38,083 nucleotides of DNA, from assembly GCA_001512945.1 (NCBI GenBank), contig LFTF01000127.1, positions 1 to 38,083 of the forward strand, read 5' to 3'. Under the pieces are notes generated by a model. That model ran no database searches, had not been told where the DNA came from, and saw only the letters and a list, made by a program, of their open reading frames with translations. Below are positions 1 to 8,622 of this stretch, one piece after another (within the stretch, counting starts at the first letter, position 1; each line of letters opens with the position of its first letter). This stretch comes from Clostridiales bacterium DTU023 (GTDB taxonomy: Bacteria > Bacillota > Clostridia > Saccharofermentanales > DTU023). The position numbers and the translations under genes were made by a program.

Positions 1-1293
1 ACGATTGGAAATTTCTTTATCGAGTTTATCCATGTTAACCACTCAATCGCCGATGCTGTCTCTATTGCTATAACCTCACCGGTAGGCACTGTCTTCGTCA
101 CAGGTGATTTCAAAATCGATTACACGCCGACAACGGTCGAACCGATGGATCTTGGGAAAATCGCGGAAATCGGTAACAAGGGCGTCCTCGCCTTACTCTC
201 TGATAGCACCAACGCTGAGCGCCCGGGTCATTCTCTTTCAGAGCGTGAAGTCGGTAAAGCGTTCAAAGAAATTTTTTCTGAGGCTACTGGACGTATTATC
301 GTCGCAATGTTCTCATCAAACATCTTCCGCCTGCAGCAAGTCATCTCAACAGCGGAAGCACACGGTCGCAAGGTGCTGATCCTGGGGCGGAGCTTGTTGA
401 ATGTGTTTGCGGCCTCAAATAGCCTCGGCTACCTCACCTACGATCCTTCAACGATCATCGACATCAAAAACATTGATAAATTCCCAACGCAAGAGATTGT
501 CATAATCGCGACAGGCAGCCAGGGCGAACCCATGTCGGCGCTCTCCCGGCTCGCATTCTCCGAACACCGGAGCACGGAGATCATGGAAGGCGACACCGTC
601 ATTCTCTCTTCCAGCATGATTCCCGGCAATCAAGAGGCGATCTACCGTGTCGTCAACGAACTGTTCATGAAAGGAGCTCAGGTAATCTATGAGTCGATTT
701 TGGATGTGCACGCGTCCGGCCATGCATGCCAGGATGAATTGAAGCAGATCATCACGCTCACACGACCCAATCATTTCATCCCCGCGCATGGCGAATTCCG
801 TATGCTCTACAGGCACGCAGAACTGGCAAGCCTGATGGGAATTCCGAATGACCGGATTACGCTACTCGCGAATGGCGATATTATTGAATTCACAGAAGAC
901 GGCGCGATGAATTTCGCCGGATATACCGAAGGGGCTGGTATCTTGATCGACGGATCAGGAATGGGCGATGTCGACGCGTTTGTGCTTCGCGACCGTCTCC
1001 AGCTTGCGGAGGATGGCATCGTCTCGGTCATGGTCCTGATCGATGCTCAGGCAAACAGGCTATACGGCGATCCCGTCATTCAGGCTCGCGGGTTTATCTT
1101 CGAAAGCGAGATGAACCACATCATTGATATCTGTCAAAATCGTGTCAAAGAAATAGCCGATGAACTCCAGAGCAAGAATAAGCCGCTCGACCGGGCAATG
1201 ACATCAAAAGACGTCAGCGATAAAATACAGAGAACTTTGTACGGATATTCGAAGAGGAGACCCTTTGTCATGGTCTCGGTGATGACTGTCTGA
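1..1293 (+). CDS. rnj: Ribonuclease J, C-terminal part (5' end outside window)
   Basis: The open frame runs from the first base, so the start and the N-terminal HxHxDH metal site lie upstream of the window. The 430 visible residues begin in the beta-lactamase core (motif HVNHSIADA, then GDFKIDYTP with the metal-ligand Asp). They continue through the beta-CASP domain with the RNase J signature TGSQGEPMSALSR and the later motif HASGHACQDELKQI...PAHGEFRML. The small C-terminal domain ends in YGYSKRRPFVMV, the usual family ending, so the 3' end is intact. RNase J is the 5'-3' exo- and endoribonuclease of Firmicutes mRNA decay and rRNA maturation and acts in the cytoplasm. The stop codon lies only 2 bp from the convergent rel stop, leaving no room for an intergenic terminator. 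Whether this is the J1 or J2 paralogue cannot be decided here. Confidence 0.95.
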   Translation, partial: TIGNFFIEFIHVNHSIADAVSIAITSPVGTVFVTGDFKIDYTPTTVEPMDLGKIAEIGNKGVLALLSDSTNAERPGHSLSEREVGKAFKEIFSEATGRIIVAMFSSNIFRLQQVISTAEAHGRKVLILGRSLLNVFAASNSLGYLTYDPSTIIDIKNIDKFPTQEIVIIATGSQGEPMSALSRLAFSEHRSTEIMEGDTVILSSSMIPGNQEAIYRVVNELFMKGAQVIYESILDVHASGHACQDELKQIITLTRPNHFIPAHGEFRMLYRHAELASLMGIPNDRITLLANGDIIEFTEDGAMNFAGYTEGAGILIDGSGMGDVDAFVLRDRLQLAEDGIVSVMVLIDAQANRLYGDPVIQARGFIFESEMNHIIDICQNRVKEIADELQSKNKPLDRAMTSKDVSDKIQRTLYGYSKRRPFVMVSVMTV

Positions 1294-1295
1294 AA

Positions 1296-3644
1296 TCAGT
1301 TGTGACCCCTGGAAACGCTGACGACGCTGTCGACGGCTTTGATGCGTCCGACAAGACGGTCGTACTGCTCCTGATTTTCAATATCAACCGTCATTAACAG
1401 ATTGGCGCTGATATCGCGCGCCGATGACATGCGTGCCGACTGCACTGAGACATGTTCTTCTGCAATCGCCGCTGATATTTCAGCGAGCAGATTGGTGCGG
1501 TCACGTGCGATGACACGCAAATTAACGGGATATGTCCGGTGCGAACTGCCTGTCTCAGTCATCCAAAGAACGTCAATAAGCCGTGAAGCGCGTTCCGCGT
1601 CTTCCGGTGATCGGTCGAACGAATCAAGGATAGACCGAATGTTGGGACAGTCGATCCGGTGAACCGCGACTCCCATACCTCGTGTCACATAACCGATGAT
1701 TTCGTCGCCGGGAACGGGATTGCAACAACGTGATATTTTGACTAACGCATTTTCGAGTCCTTTAACCTTGACCGGAATGTCTGCTTGTTTTTTTGTCTTC
1801 TTCTTTGGCTTCTCAGGAACAGTTTTGTCGAGAATCAGCGCTTCGGTGACAAGCATATTGCTGGGATTGTGAATTACCTGACCTGTTTTAGAGACACGGT
1901 ACCCCCTTCGGACGCGTTCTTCTTCTGGCAGAGCAGTAATGTAAGCATCACGAAGCTTGGGGACGACGCGGCCCGCAGGAAGGCCGCCGTAACCAACTAC
2001 GGCAAGCAGATCATCCAGCGAATGAATCGAGTATTGTTTTAGGAGAGGAGTGACATACTCTTTCTTGAGAAGATCCGATGTCTGAAAGCCCAGTTTCTGA
2101 GACTCCCGATCTAACAGTTCACGCCCGCGAATGATATTCTCGTCACGGCGCTCACGTTTAAACCAAGATGAGATTTTATTGCGCGCAGAACTGCTCTTCA
2201 CGATATTGAGCCAGTCGCGAGACGGGCCGCGCACCTTATCTGACGTCAAAATCTCTACAATATCACCATTTTTCAACTCATATGTGAGTGACACCATGCG
2301 TCCGTTTACCTTGACACCGTACATTGAATTGCCGATATCGCTATGGATGTGATACGCAAAATCAACAGGCACGGCTCCGGTGGGCAATGCTACGACCTTG
2401 CCCATGGGAGTAAAAACAAACACTTCCTCCGGCAGTAGACCTTCTTTCAAAGCATCCATATAATCGCCGGCGTCACTCATGTCGCTCTGCCATTCAAGAA
2501 GCTGACGGAGCCATGAGAGGCGAACCTCAAAGACATCCTGTTTTTTGTCGCCGGCGCCTTCTTTGTAGCGCCAGTGCGCCGCAATACCGAACTCGGCCGT
2601 ACGGTGCATATCTTGTGTTCTAATCTGAACTTCAAACGGAATCCCACGATGTCCGATAACCGTCGAGTGCAGTGACTGATACCCGTTACTTTTCGGCATC
2701 GCGATATAATCACGAAACCTACCCGGAATGGGTTTATAGAGTTCATGGACAAGTCCAAGAATAGCGTAACACTCACTTACCGTCGGTACGATGATGCGTG
2801 TCGCGAATAAATCGTAAATTTCGTCGAGCTGTTTGACTTGCTCTTTCATCTTGCGATAGATGCTGTATAAATGTTTGGGCCTTCCTTCGAGATCTGCTTG
2901 AATGCCCATCTCCGCAATCTTTTCGGCCAGTTCAGCTTCAATCTCGTTCAAGTATTTTTCGCGGTCAGAACGGCGCTGTGACAGCATCCCTGCAAGTTCA
3001 TAGTAGGAGTCAGGATCCAAATAGCGGAGGCTCAAATCCTCCAATTCCCACTTGATGCGATGGATACCGAGTCTGGCGGCAAGAGGCGCATAAATATCGA
3101 TCGTCTCACGCGCAGTTGAAATCTGTTTTTCAGGTTCTTTGAATTTCATCGTGCGCATGTTATGCAACCGATCCGCCAGTTTGATCAGCACAACACGGAT
3201 ATCCTTAGCCATCGCGAGAAACATTTTGCGGAAATTTTGTGCCTGCATTTCTTCTTTCGAGGAATAGGAAATGCGTGACAGCTTGGTAACACCGTCAACA
3301 AGGTCGGCTACTTCCTGTCCGAGACGATCGCGGATATCTTCAAGCGTGGTATCCGTGTCTTCCACCGTATCATGCAGCAGTGCCGCCGCCAACGTGTATT
3401 CGTCAACAAGACCGAGCTCGAATAGAATACCCGTCGCGGCTACTGGATGGATAATATAAAGCTCGCCTGTCGCGCGAAGTTGTTTTTTGTGCGCCTCTTT
3501 GGCCATTTCGTAAGCGCTGATGATGAACGAAGCATCCTCCCGGTGAACTGCTTTTTTCCAAGCTTCAACAAGACGCTCCATTTCAGCATCTGTTTGAGCG
3601 ATCGTTTTCAGCTGATCATCGGTATAAGCAAACTCGTCCGTCAT
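1296..3644 (-). CDS. rel: Bifunctional (p)ppGpp synthetase/hydrolase, RelA/SpoT (Rel) family
   Basis: The protein has 782 residues and full long-RSH architecture. The HD hydrolase domain carries the HDTVEDTD motif at 91-98 and KLADRLHNMRT near 155-165. The synthetase domain (about 240-345) contains GRPKHLYSIYRKM and GRFRDYIAMPKSNGYQSLHS. A TGS domain (about 407-468), a Cys-pair region (RCCNPVPGDEIIGY, 639-652) and a C-terminal ACT domain (about 705-780) follow. In the family the RxKD signature marks bifunctional enzymes and ExDD marks synthetase-only RelA. Here it reads RFRD (309-312), a charge-conserving form of the bifunctional class. Known role: making and degrading the stringent-response alarmone from GTP/GDP and ATP. 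The ATG overlaps the recJ stop as ATGA, so translation is probably coupled; this is the last gene of rpsU-recJ-rel. Confidence 0.96.
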   Translation of the reverse strand: MTDEFAYTDDQLKTIAQTDAEMERLVEAWKKAVHREDASFIISAYEMAKEAHKKQLRATGELYIIHPVAATGILFELGLVDEYTLAAALLHDTVEDTDTTLEDIRDRLGQEVADLVDGVTKLSRISYSSKEEMQAQNFRKMFLAMAKDIRVVLIKLADRLHNMRTMKFKEPEKQISTARETIDIYAPLAARLGIHRIKWELEDLSLRYLDPDSYYELAGMLSQRRSDREKYLNEIEAELAEKIAEMGIQADLEGRPKHLYSIYRKMKEQVKQLDEIYDLFATRIIVPTVSECYAILGLVHELYKPIPGRFRDYIAMPKSNGYQSLHSTVIGHRGIPFEVQIRTQDMHRTAEFGIAAHWRYKEGAGDKKQDVFEVRLSWLRQLLEWQSDMSDAGDYMDALKEGLLPEEVFVFTPMGKVVALPTGAVPVDFAYHIHSDIGNSMYGVKVNGRMVSLTYELKNGDIVEILTSDKVRGPSRDWLNIVKSSSARNKISSWFKRERRDENIIRGRELLDRESQKLGFQTSDLLKKEYVTPLLKQYSIHSLDDLLAVVGYGGLPAGRVVPKLRDAYITALPEEERVRRGYRVSKTGQVIHNPSNMLVTEALILDKTVPEKPKKKTKKQADIPVKVKGLENALVKISRCCNPVPGDEIIGYVTRGMGVAVHRIDCPNIRSILDSFDRSPEDAERASRLIDVLWMTETGSSHRTYPVNLRVIARDRTNLLAEISAAIAEEHVSVQSARMSSARDISANLLMTVDIENQEQYDRLVGRIKAVDSVVSVSRGHN

Positions 3645-5839
3645 ATTACAAGAACTCCCTGTGCAATCAGTTTAGCCCATAAAGGCGCCTCTGATAAAGC
3701 CGGTCTCTGTCCTTCAAAATCCAGAATCCTAAATGAAAAACTACCGTCTTCTTCAGCAATAAATTCCCCCAGGCCCGCTTGGCTGAAGACAGCAAGTGCA
3801 AGCAAAATTTCAAGGCCACCCGCCTCTACATTATAACGGTGCGACAAAACCCACGCCAAACGGACGGGCATAAAGCGAACTGGGAACTTGCCGGAACCGG
3901 AAAGTTCCTCCATAAGTTGCCATAAAGAGACAAAAAGAGCTTGTGACATCGCGGGAGATGGGTACTTTGAAGACATGGAGGGTGACTCTCCACGAGCTAC
4001 TCCGTTCCAGCTTTGCAAAGCCGAAACAGCCTGCTCATTGAGTTTTTCCTGCTCCGACGGCCGTATATCCTTAACTCTCAACTGAAGCTGGCGGCGGCCC
4101 CGCCAAGTATTGAATTCCGGTGTCGCCAGTACATCCACGATATCTCCGACGCTGTAAAATTCCTCGTCAGCACCACGGTGAAATAGTATGGCATCCACAA
4201 GGCGCATCGTTCGATCCGATGTTCTCAACTTAATCTTGAGATGTCGCCCGTTTCCAACACATGACAACATTTCAATCACCAGATTGGGAATCCACAGCAC
4301 GGGTCGTTCAAATCCGTTTCCTGACGGTTCAAGAATCTCAAATCGATCGAGAAGTTCTTCACTGAGTTCATTGCCTTCAAGCATCGCATCGGCCTGAAAA
4401 GGTATGACGCGCTCTCGTTCCGGTATTGCTTCGAGGTAGCTCTCCATCTCTTCGCAGAATGATTCTATGTTTTCCGCTCTGAGTGTGAGACCCGCAGCCC
4501 CCTTATGACCACCGAATCTCTCGAGCAGGTGCCCTGCTGAGGCGATCGCTTCAATGAGATTGATGCCGCCGAATGAGCGCGCTGATCCGGTATACATACC
4601 ATTTTCTTTGATGAGCGTAATGGCGGGCACACGGAGCCGATCTACGAGACGGGAACTAACAATGCCAAGTACGCCCGGATGCCATGTCTCGCCTTGCGCG
4701 ATGGCAATATAAAGCGGCTCATCGCCATGCTTTGCGAGAACTGAACGCAGCGCATCCTCAAAGACATCCTGCTCGACTAGACGGCGCTCACTATTTAATA
4801 CATCTAGCCCCTCTGCAAGGTGAGTCGCCCGGGCCGGATCATCTTCGAGCAGAAGATCAAGAGCGAGACGAACATCGCTCATCCTTCCGGCAGCATTCAA
4901 TCTTGGCGCGATTGAAAAAGCAACATCGCGCGCACGAACCGCCGTGCCTTTATCCGCGTCTGATTGGCGGTAAACTGCTTTCAAGCCCTCAGGCGCAGAG
5001 GTCGAGAAGACACGCAGCCCTTCTCGGACAATTGCCCGATTGGATCCTGTGAGTGGCATCACGTCCGCTACCGTTCCAATCGCTGACAACACAATCAAAG
5101 ACTCTCGGACGCTGGAGACCACTCCCCTACGTTTATCGAGCGCCAACGTCAGCATCAGCGCAACACCCGAACCCGATAGGTGCGCAAACGGAAAACTATC
5201 ATCCTCAAGCGCAGGATTGATGACCGGCGCCATCTCCCGATCAACTGGACCGGTTGCCTGATGGTGGTCCGTTACGATAACACCAATGCCTCGAGCTGTA
5301 AGCTCCGCGATTGAATCTGGTGAAGCGGTGCCTGTATCTACCGTGATCACAAGATCGGGGCGATGAAGCGCAATTTCGTCAACCAGCGACATGGACAGTC
5401 CGTAGCCATCGTCGAACCGGTCTGGTATTAAGAGGGCCGGTTTAAATCCGCGCTCCTCAAAATAACGCGATAACAGGGCGGTGGATGTAAGACCGTCGGC
5501 GTCATAATCACCGAAGATGAGCAAGCGCGGACTCTGCTTTTCGAGTGTGTGCTCAATTACATCGCACGCGCGCCCCATATCGATAAATAGAAATGGATCA
5601 GGCAGGTCATCAATTGACAAATTGAAAAAAGCATTTCGCTTTTCGAGTGTATCGAGCCCGCGAGCTTCAAGAATTCGTGACAGCGCATCAGTGCCCGGAT
5701 CTGTCGCTATCTTGTCATCCAACAGTTCCCAAGGTGCAGGTAAGAGCCAGCTCAACATCTCACGTCTTGCTTTGTCCTCTATCACGAATTCTTCCTCCGC
5801 ATTTTCTGTTCCATAGAAAAAAGGTCCGTTGCTCAACAA
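3641..5839 (-). CDS. recJ: Single-stranded-DNA-specific 5'-3' exonuclease RecJ
   Basis: The 732-residue DHH-family nuclease shows the expected order of motifs: LLIFGDYDADGLTSTALL (107-124), VITVDTGTA (164-172), VTDHHQ (189-194), SGSGVALML (222-230) and RLNAAGRM (313-320). The DHHA1 motif FGGHKGAAGL (442-451) and an OB-like region (about 480-595) follow. The last roughly 135 residues form a C-terminal extension often seen in Firmicutes RecJ. RecJ resects 5' ends in recombinational and mismatch repair. I chose the TTG at 5839 (a second TTG follows at 5836) because GAGAGG lies 4-7 bases upstream. The internal ATG at 5758, which would give a more usual N-terminus, has no ribosome-binding site. 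The gene follows rpsU by 29 bases and overlaps rel by four bases. Confidence 0.94.
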   Translation of the reverse strand: MLSNGPFFYGTENAEEEFVIEDKARREMLSWLLPAPWELLDDKIATDPGTDALSRILEARGLDTLEKRNAFFNLSIDDLPDPFLFIDMGRACDVIEHTLEKQSPRLLIFGDYDADGLTSTALLSRYFEERGFKPALLIPDRFDDGYGLSMSLVDEIALHRPDLVITVDTGTASPDSIAELTARGIGVIVTDHHQATGPVDREMAPVINPALEDDSFPFAHLSGSGVALMLTLALDKRRGVVSSVRESLIVLSAIGTVADVMPLTGSNRAIVREGLRVFSTSAPEGLKAVYRQSDADKGTAVRARDVAFSIAPRLNAAGRMSDVRLALDLLLEDDPARATHLAEGLDVLNSERRLVEQDVFEDALRSVLAKHGDEPLYIAIAQGETWHPGVLGIVSSRLVDRLRVPAITLIKENGMYTGSARSFGGINLIEAIASAGHLLERFGGHKGAAGLTLRAENIESFCEEMESYLEAIPERERVIPFQADAMLEGNELSEELLDRFEILEPSGNGFERPVLWIPNLVIEMLSCVGNGRHLKIKLRTSDRTMRLVDAILFHRGADEEFYSVGDIVDVLATPEFNTWRGRRQLQLRVKDIRPSEQEKLNEQAVSALQSWNGVARGESPSMSSKYPSPAMSQALFVSLWQLMEELSGSGKFPVRFMPVRLAWVLSHRYNVEAGGLEILLALAVFSQAGLGEFIAEEDGSFSFRILDFEGQRPALSEAPLWAKLIAQGVLVI

Positions 5840-5868
5840 CGAACCTCTCTCTTGTCAATCGCAAATTA

Positions 5869-6048
5869 TTAGCGCTTGCGCTTTCTGGCGGCTTCTGCTT
5901 TTTTCTTACGTTTTACACTCGGTTTGTCGTAGTGTTCACGTTTACGCACTTCCGAAAGCACGCCCGAACGCGCGCAAGAACGCTTAAAACGTCTCAGCGC
6001 ACTGTCCAGGGATTCATTTTCTTTAACGCGAATCTCCGTCAATTTCAT
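5869..6048 (-). CDS. rpsU: Small ribosomal subunit protein bS21
   Basis: The short basic protein matches S21 over its whole length: EIRVKENESLDSALRRFKR, then REHYDKPSVKRKKK and an Ala/Arg/Lys-rich tail. S21 binds near the anti-Shine-Dalgarno end of 16S rRNA in the 30S subunit. The start is ambiguous. GTG at 6060 is really part of the purine-rich ribosome-binding stretch (AGGGGAGGG). ATG at 6048 gives 59 residues but sits very close to that stretch. TTG at 6042 would give a 57-residue protein with better spacing and the common MTEIRVKENES start. I list the ATG. The gene leads the rpsU-recJ-rel operon behind the promoter at 6103-6132. Confidence 0.93.
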   Translation of the reverse strand: MKLTEIRVKENESLDSALRRFKRSCARSGVLSEVRKREHYDKPSVKRKKKAEAARKRKR

Positions 6049-6088
6049 CCCTCCCCTCACAGTGGACTCTGAGTAATCCCATAGGATT

Positions 6089-6101
6089 CACAGTTACTGT
6101 G
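6089..6101. promoter_or_regulatory. Perfect 6+1+6 dyad over the rpsU transcription start
   Basis: CACAGT-T-ACTGTG is a perfect inverted repeat one base downstream of the -10 box of the rpsU promoter, covering the expected +1. The position suits a repressor operator. The loop of one base is too short for the full arms to pair as an RNA hairpin. The binding protein is unknown. Confidence 0.4.
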
Positions 6102-6102
6102 T

Positions 6103-6132
6103 AGTATACAATGAATGGCATGAGACCGTCAA
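6103..6132 (-). promoter_or_regulatory. Sigma-A type promoter for rpsU-recJ-rel
   Basis: On the minus strand TTGACG (6132-6127) is followed after 18 bases by TATACT (6108-6103). Transcription should begin near 6096, giving a leader of about 50 bases before rpsU. A dyad at 6089-6101 lies over the expected start point. Confidence 0.7.
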
Positions 6133-6225
6133 ATAGGTGATTTCACGCTCTTTCACTCAAATTTTCAGCAAAATGGTGATAGACTGAAATCAATCGAACT
6201 GTATGCACGATTGGGGAGGTGACTT

Positions 6226-8088
6226 GTGGCTGTCAAAAAGAGACAACCGCACTTATGTGACACAATGTCCGTCAAAAAACAGCGGCAAGCACGCGGTGTG
6301 GCCGTGCCGTGTACATTGTTTGTGACTATCCTAATGCTTGTCTTAATTTTCCTGCCAGCCCCCAAGGTACAGGCAGCAGGAAACTGGACGCACAGCGCGG
6401 TCGAAAAAGCGACGGCTGACATCCGTGTCAACCAGGATGGAACCGTCGATATTACAGAAACAATTGTCTATCGCTTCGATAAACCAAAAACGTCGCTATC
6501 GTTTGATCTTATTTTCCCATTCCAGGGCGAACCGCGGCTAACATCTTTCGAAGTTGCTCAGACAACAACAGAAATGTCTGAGAAATTCATCACCATCCCT
6601 CAACGAGACGAGTTGCGACCGCAACCCATTTTTTTCACGACAACCCGTAAAAACGACCGGATCCGAATCAATCTGCAAATGACCGCATTTACTGGTGATT
6701 TCGTTTTCAGAATCGGGTATCAGTGGAACCGCGGGGTCGTTCATAAAGAAGGGCAAGCCTTGATGTCGGGTCCACTGCTCGTTGTCCGTCCTGAGACGCC
6801 TGTGGATACCATGCGCTGGACCATTACAATGCCAGCGGGATGTCGACTTGACCTCTCGCGCATTGTACCCGTCACTATGCATTCGATGACTATAAACAAG
6901 GTATCAGAAACATGTATCTCGCTTGTTGACAATCGCCCCTTCTTTAAGAACGACGGAGTAGGAATTGTCATAAGCGTTCCCGCGGACTGTTTCCCCTTGA
7001 TCCTCCCCGCCTCTGACTCCGATACCTTTGAGACGATTCTGGCAAACGCCAGCTCACGTTCTAAGTACCTTACGCGCTTAGAAACATTGCGAAGATCAAT
7101 CTCACGAATTGTGGTACCCCTCACAATCGTGGGAATTTTGCTGATCTATACGTTTTTTTATATGATCCAAATACTACGGCGAAAGCGGCTGTCGCGCGAT
7201 TTCGCATACTGGCCTACCACCGCCTCCCCTGCCATTGTTGCCAGACTCGCCCGTATCCGGCCCATTGATTCCCGACTCCTTCTCGCCGCAATTGCAAGTC
7301 TTATCAATCGAAAAGAGATTGAAGCGGTGGATGAAGTTCTAATCTGGAAACATCCTGAGCGCAACGATTTTTCTGATTTTACCACGTGGGAGACTCTGCT
7401 TTTACAATGGCTGTTTGCTTATGATCCCGAATACGGGCACGTGCTTGCCCCTGAACGACTTCGTGTCGCAGCGAGACAATCTGATTTTCGAGAACTCGCC
7501 CATCGTTTCAGAGAACACATCGATAATGAATTCGCAGAAAGCGGGCTCATCGATCCACGTTTGACAAGATTTTTCCGAGCCGGATTCTTCTTGTTTGCAT
7601 TTCTATTTTTGATCATGTCAACTGTTTTCTTTGTTTTGACTCACGCTGTTTTCGCATTATTGCTTATGATCCCCGCATTGCTTTTCACTATTAGTGGTAT
7701 TACCTTCCGATTCCTAACCAAGGAAGGCGTCTTACGTTACCATGAGTCACGAGAATTTTCGAAACAATTGACATCACCGCTTAAACTGATTTCATCATGT
7801 TCCGGTCGCCTCACCGATATTGAAACATTGATCAGCGCACTGCCGGCTGCCATCGCGATCAATAAAAGGAAAAACTATTTCCAAGGCATTCGTTCACTGT
7901 CGAGACGGTCTTTCTTGCATGCGTCTTACGCTCTTTTGCACGTATATCGCAAAGTCCCGTTTCCGGCAGCACCCGGTATCCCCCCGGGAGATATCGATGC
8001 GGAAATCGCAAGAGTAACCCGTGATCTGGATGAGATGGAACGCATTCTGACCGCGTGGAAAGAATTTTTTGATTCCTGCTTTATATAG
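6226..8088 (+). CDS. DUF2207 family membrane protein
   Basis: The 620-residue protein begins with a signal peptide (hydrophobic core about 26-44, ending KVQAAG near 52). An extracellular beta-rich domain follows (about 55-290), starting with the DUF2207 pattern KATADIRVNQDGTVDITETI. There is a transmembrane segment at about 294-316 and a cytoplasmic segment with the family motif RPIDSRLLLAAIASLINRKEI. A hydrophobic hairpin spans about 452-494, and a cytoplasmic C-terminus follows. The family has no established biochemical function. The glycine-rich tail seen in many members is missing; the end is instead a charged helix. GTG at 6226 is chosen because GGGGAGGTGA (6213-6222) lies just upstream; Met14 has no such site. 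It is the only plus-strand gene between the rpsU and ispF operons, and its stop is 15 bases from the convergent ispF stop. Confidence 0.85.
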   Translation: MAVKKRQPHLCDTMSVKKQRQARGVAVPCTLFVTILMLVLIFLPAPKVQAAGNWTHSAVEKATADIRVNQDGTVDITETIVYRFDKPKTSLSFDLIFPFQGEPRLTSFEVAQTTTEMSEKFITIPQRDELRPQPIFFTTTRKNDRIRINLQMTAFTGDFVFRIGYQWNRGVVHKEGQALMSGPLLVVRPETPVDTMRWTITMPAGCRLDLSRIVPVTMHSMTINKVSETCISLVDNRPFFKNDGVGIVISVPADCFPLILPASDSDTFETILANASSRSKYLTRLETLRRSISRIVVPLTIVGILLIYTFFYMIQILRRKRLSRDFAYWPTTASPAIVARLARIRPIDSRLLLAAIASLINRKEIEAVDEVLIWKHPERNDFSDFTTWETLLLQWLFAYDPEYGHVLAPERLRVAARQSDFRELAHRFREHIDNEFAESGLIDPRLTRFFRAGFFLFAFLFLIMSTVFFVLTHAVFALLLMIPALLFTISGITFRFLTKEGVLRYHESREFSKQLTSPLKLISSCSGRLTDIETLISALPAAIAINKRKNYFQGIRSLSRRSFLHASYALLHVYRKVPFPAAPGIPPGDIDAEIARVTRDLDEMERILTAWKEFFDSCFI

Positions 8089-8103
8089 TGTGAACGATCG
8101 ATT

Positions 8104-8622
8104 CTAGAATGCTGGAAGCACAGCAGACGCGATACAGATACATGCAATCCCTTCTCCACGACCAAAAGCCGTCATCTCCTCTCCCGAAGTAGCGGTGATT
8201 GTGACGTGATGTACCGGCAACTGCACAAGGGTGGCGATTTCTCGACGCATAGATTCGATGATATTCGCAAATTGCGGTCTTTTTGCCTCAATTGAAAAAG
8301 ACAAATGTGTGAGTTGAATATCTTTCAGAGAATCAAGCGCAAGCATGACATAGGCGCGGCTGTCGGTGATTCCTTTCCGGCACAGGTCGTCTGCTGCCAT
8401 TCCGAGCACACGTTCTCCCGTAAGACCTGACACAGCGTTCGTCAAAGCATGTAGGATGACATCGGCATCACTGTTACCGAGAAGGGGCGGGCAGCCTTCA
8501 ACCGTAACTCCTCCAAGAATAAGAGGGCGATTATTTGCCTGCCAATCTGCTTGCGGTACAAAACAATGACTGTCCTGACCGATGGCAGCTATGGAAATCA
8601 TGGCATTATTCTTGTCACTCAT
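8104..8622 (-). CDS. ispF: Divergent IspF-like 2-C-methyl-D-erythritol 2,4-cyclodiphosphate synthase
   Basis: At 172 residues this is close to the usual 155-160 of IspF, which cyclises CDP-methylerythritol 2-phosphate in the non-mevalonate isoprenoid pathway. Metal-ligand equivalents are present: D17 and H19 in IGQDSHCF, and H58 in DVILHAL. The end motif AFGRGEGIA is also kept. The family's LLxHSD motif reads LLGNSD (His to Asn at 50), the FPDTDP segment is replaced by MAADDLCRKG, and the TTTEKLGFTGRGEG motif is altered to ATSGEEMTAFGRGEG. It therefore belongs to a divergent branch; cyclase activity is likely but not certain. I chose ATG 8622, with AGAGGA upstream, because it overlaps the preceding methyltransferase by eight bases and removes an N-terminal stretch that only shadows that gene. 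ispD and ispE are not in the window. Confidence 0.8.
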   Translation of the reverse strand: MSDKNNAMISIAAIGQDSHCFVPQADWQANNRPLILGGVTVEGCPPLLGNSDADVILHALTNAVSGLTGERVLGMAADDLCRKGITDSRAYVMLALDSLKDIQLTHLSFSIEAKRPQFANIIESMRREIATLVQLPVHHVTITATSGEEMTAFGRGEGIACICIASAVLPAF

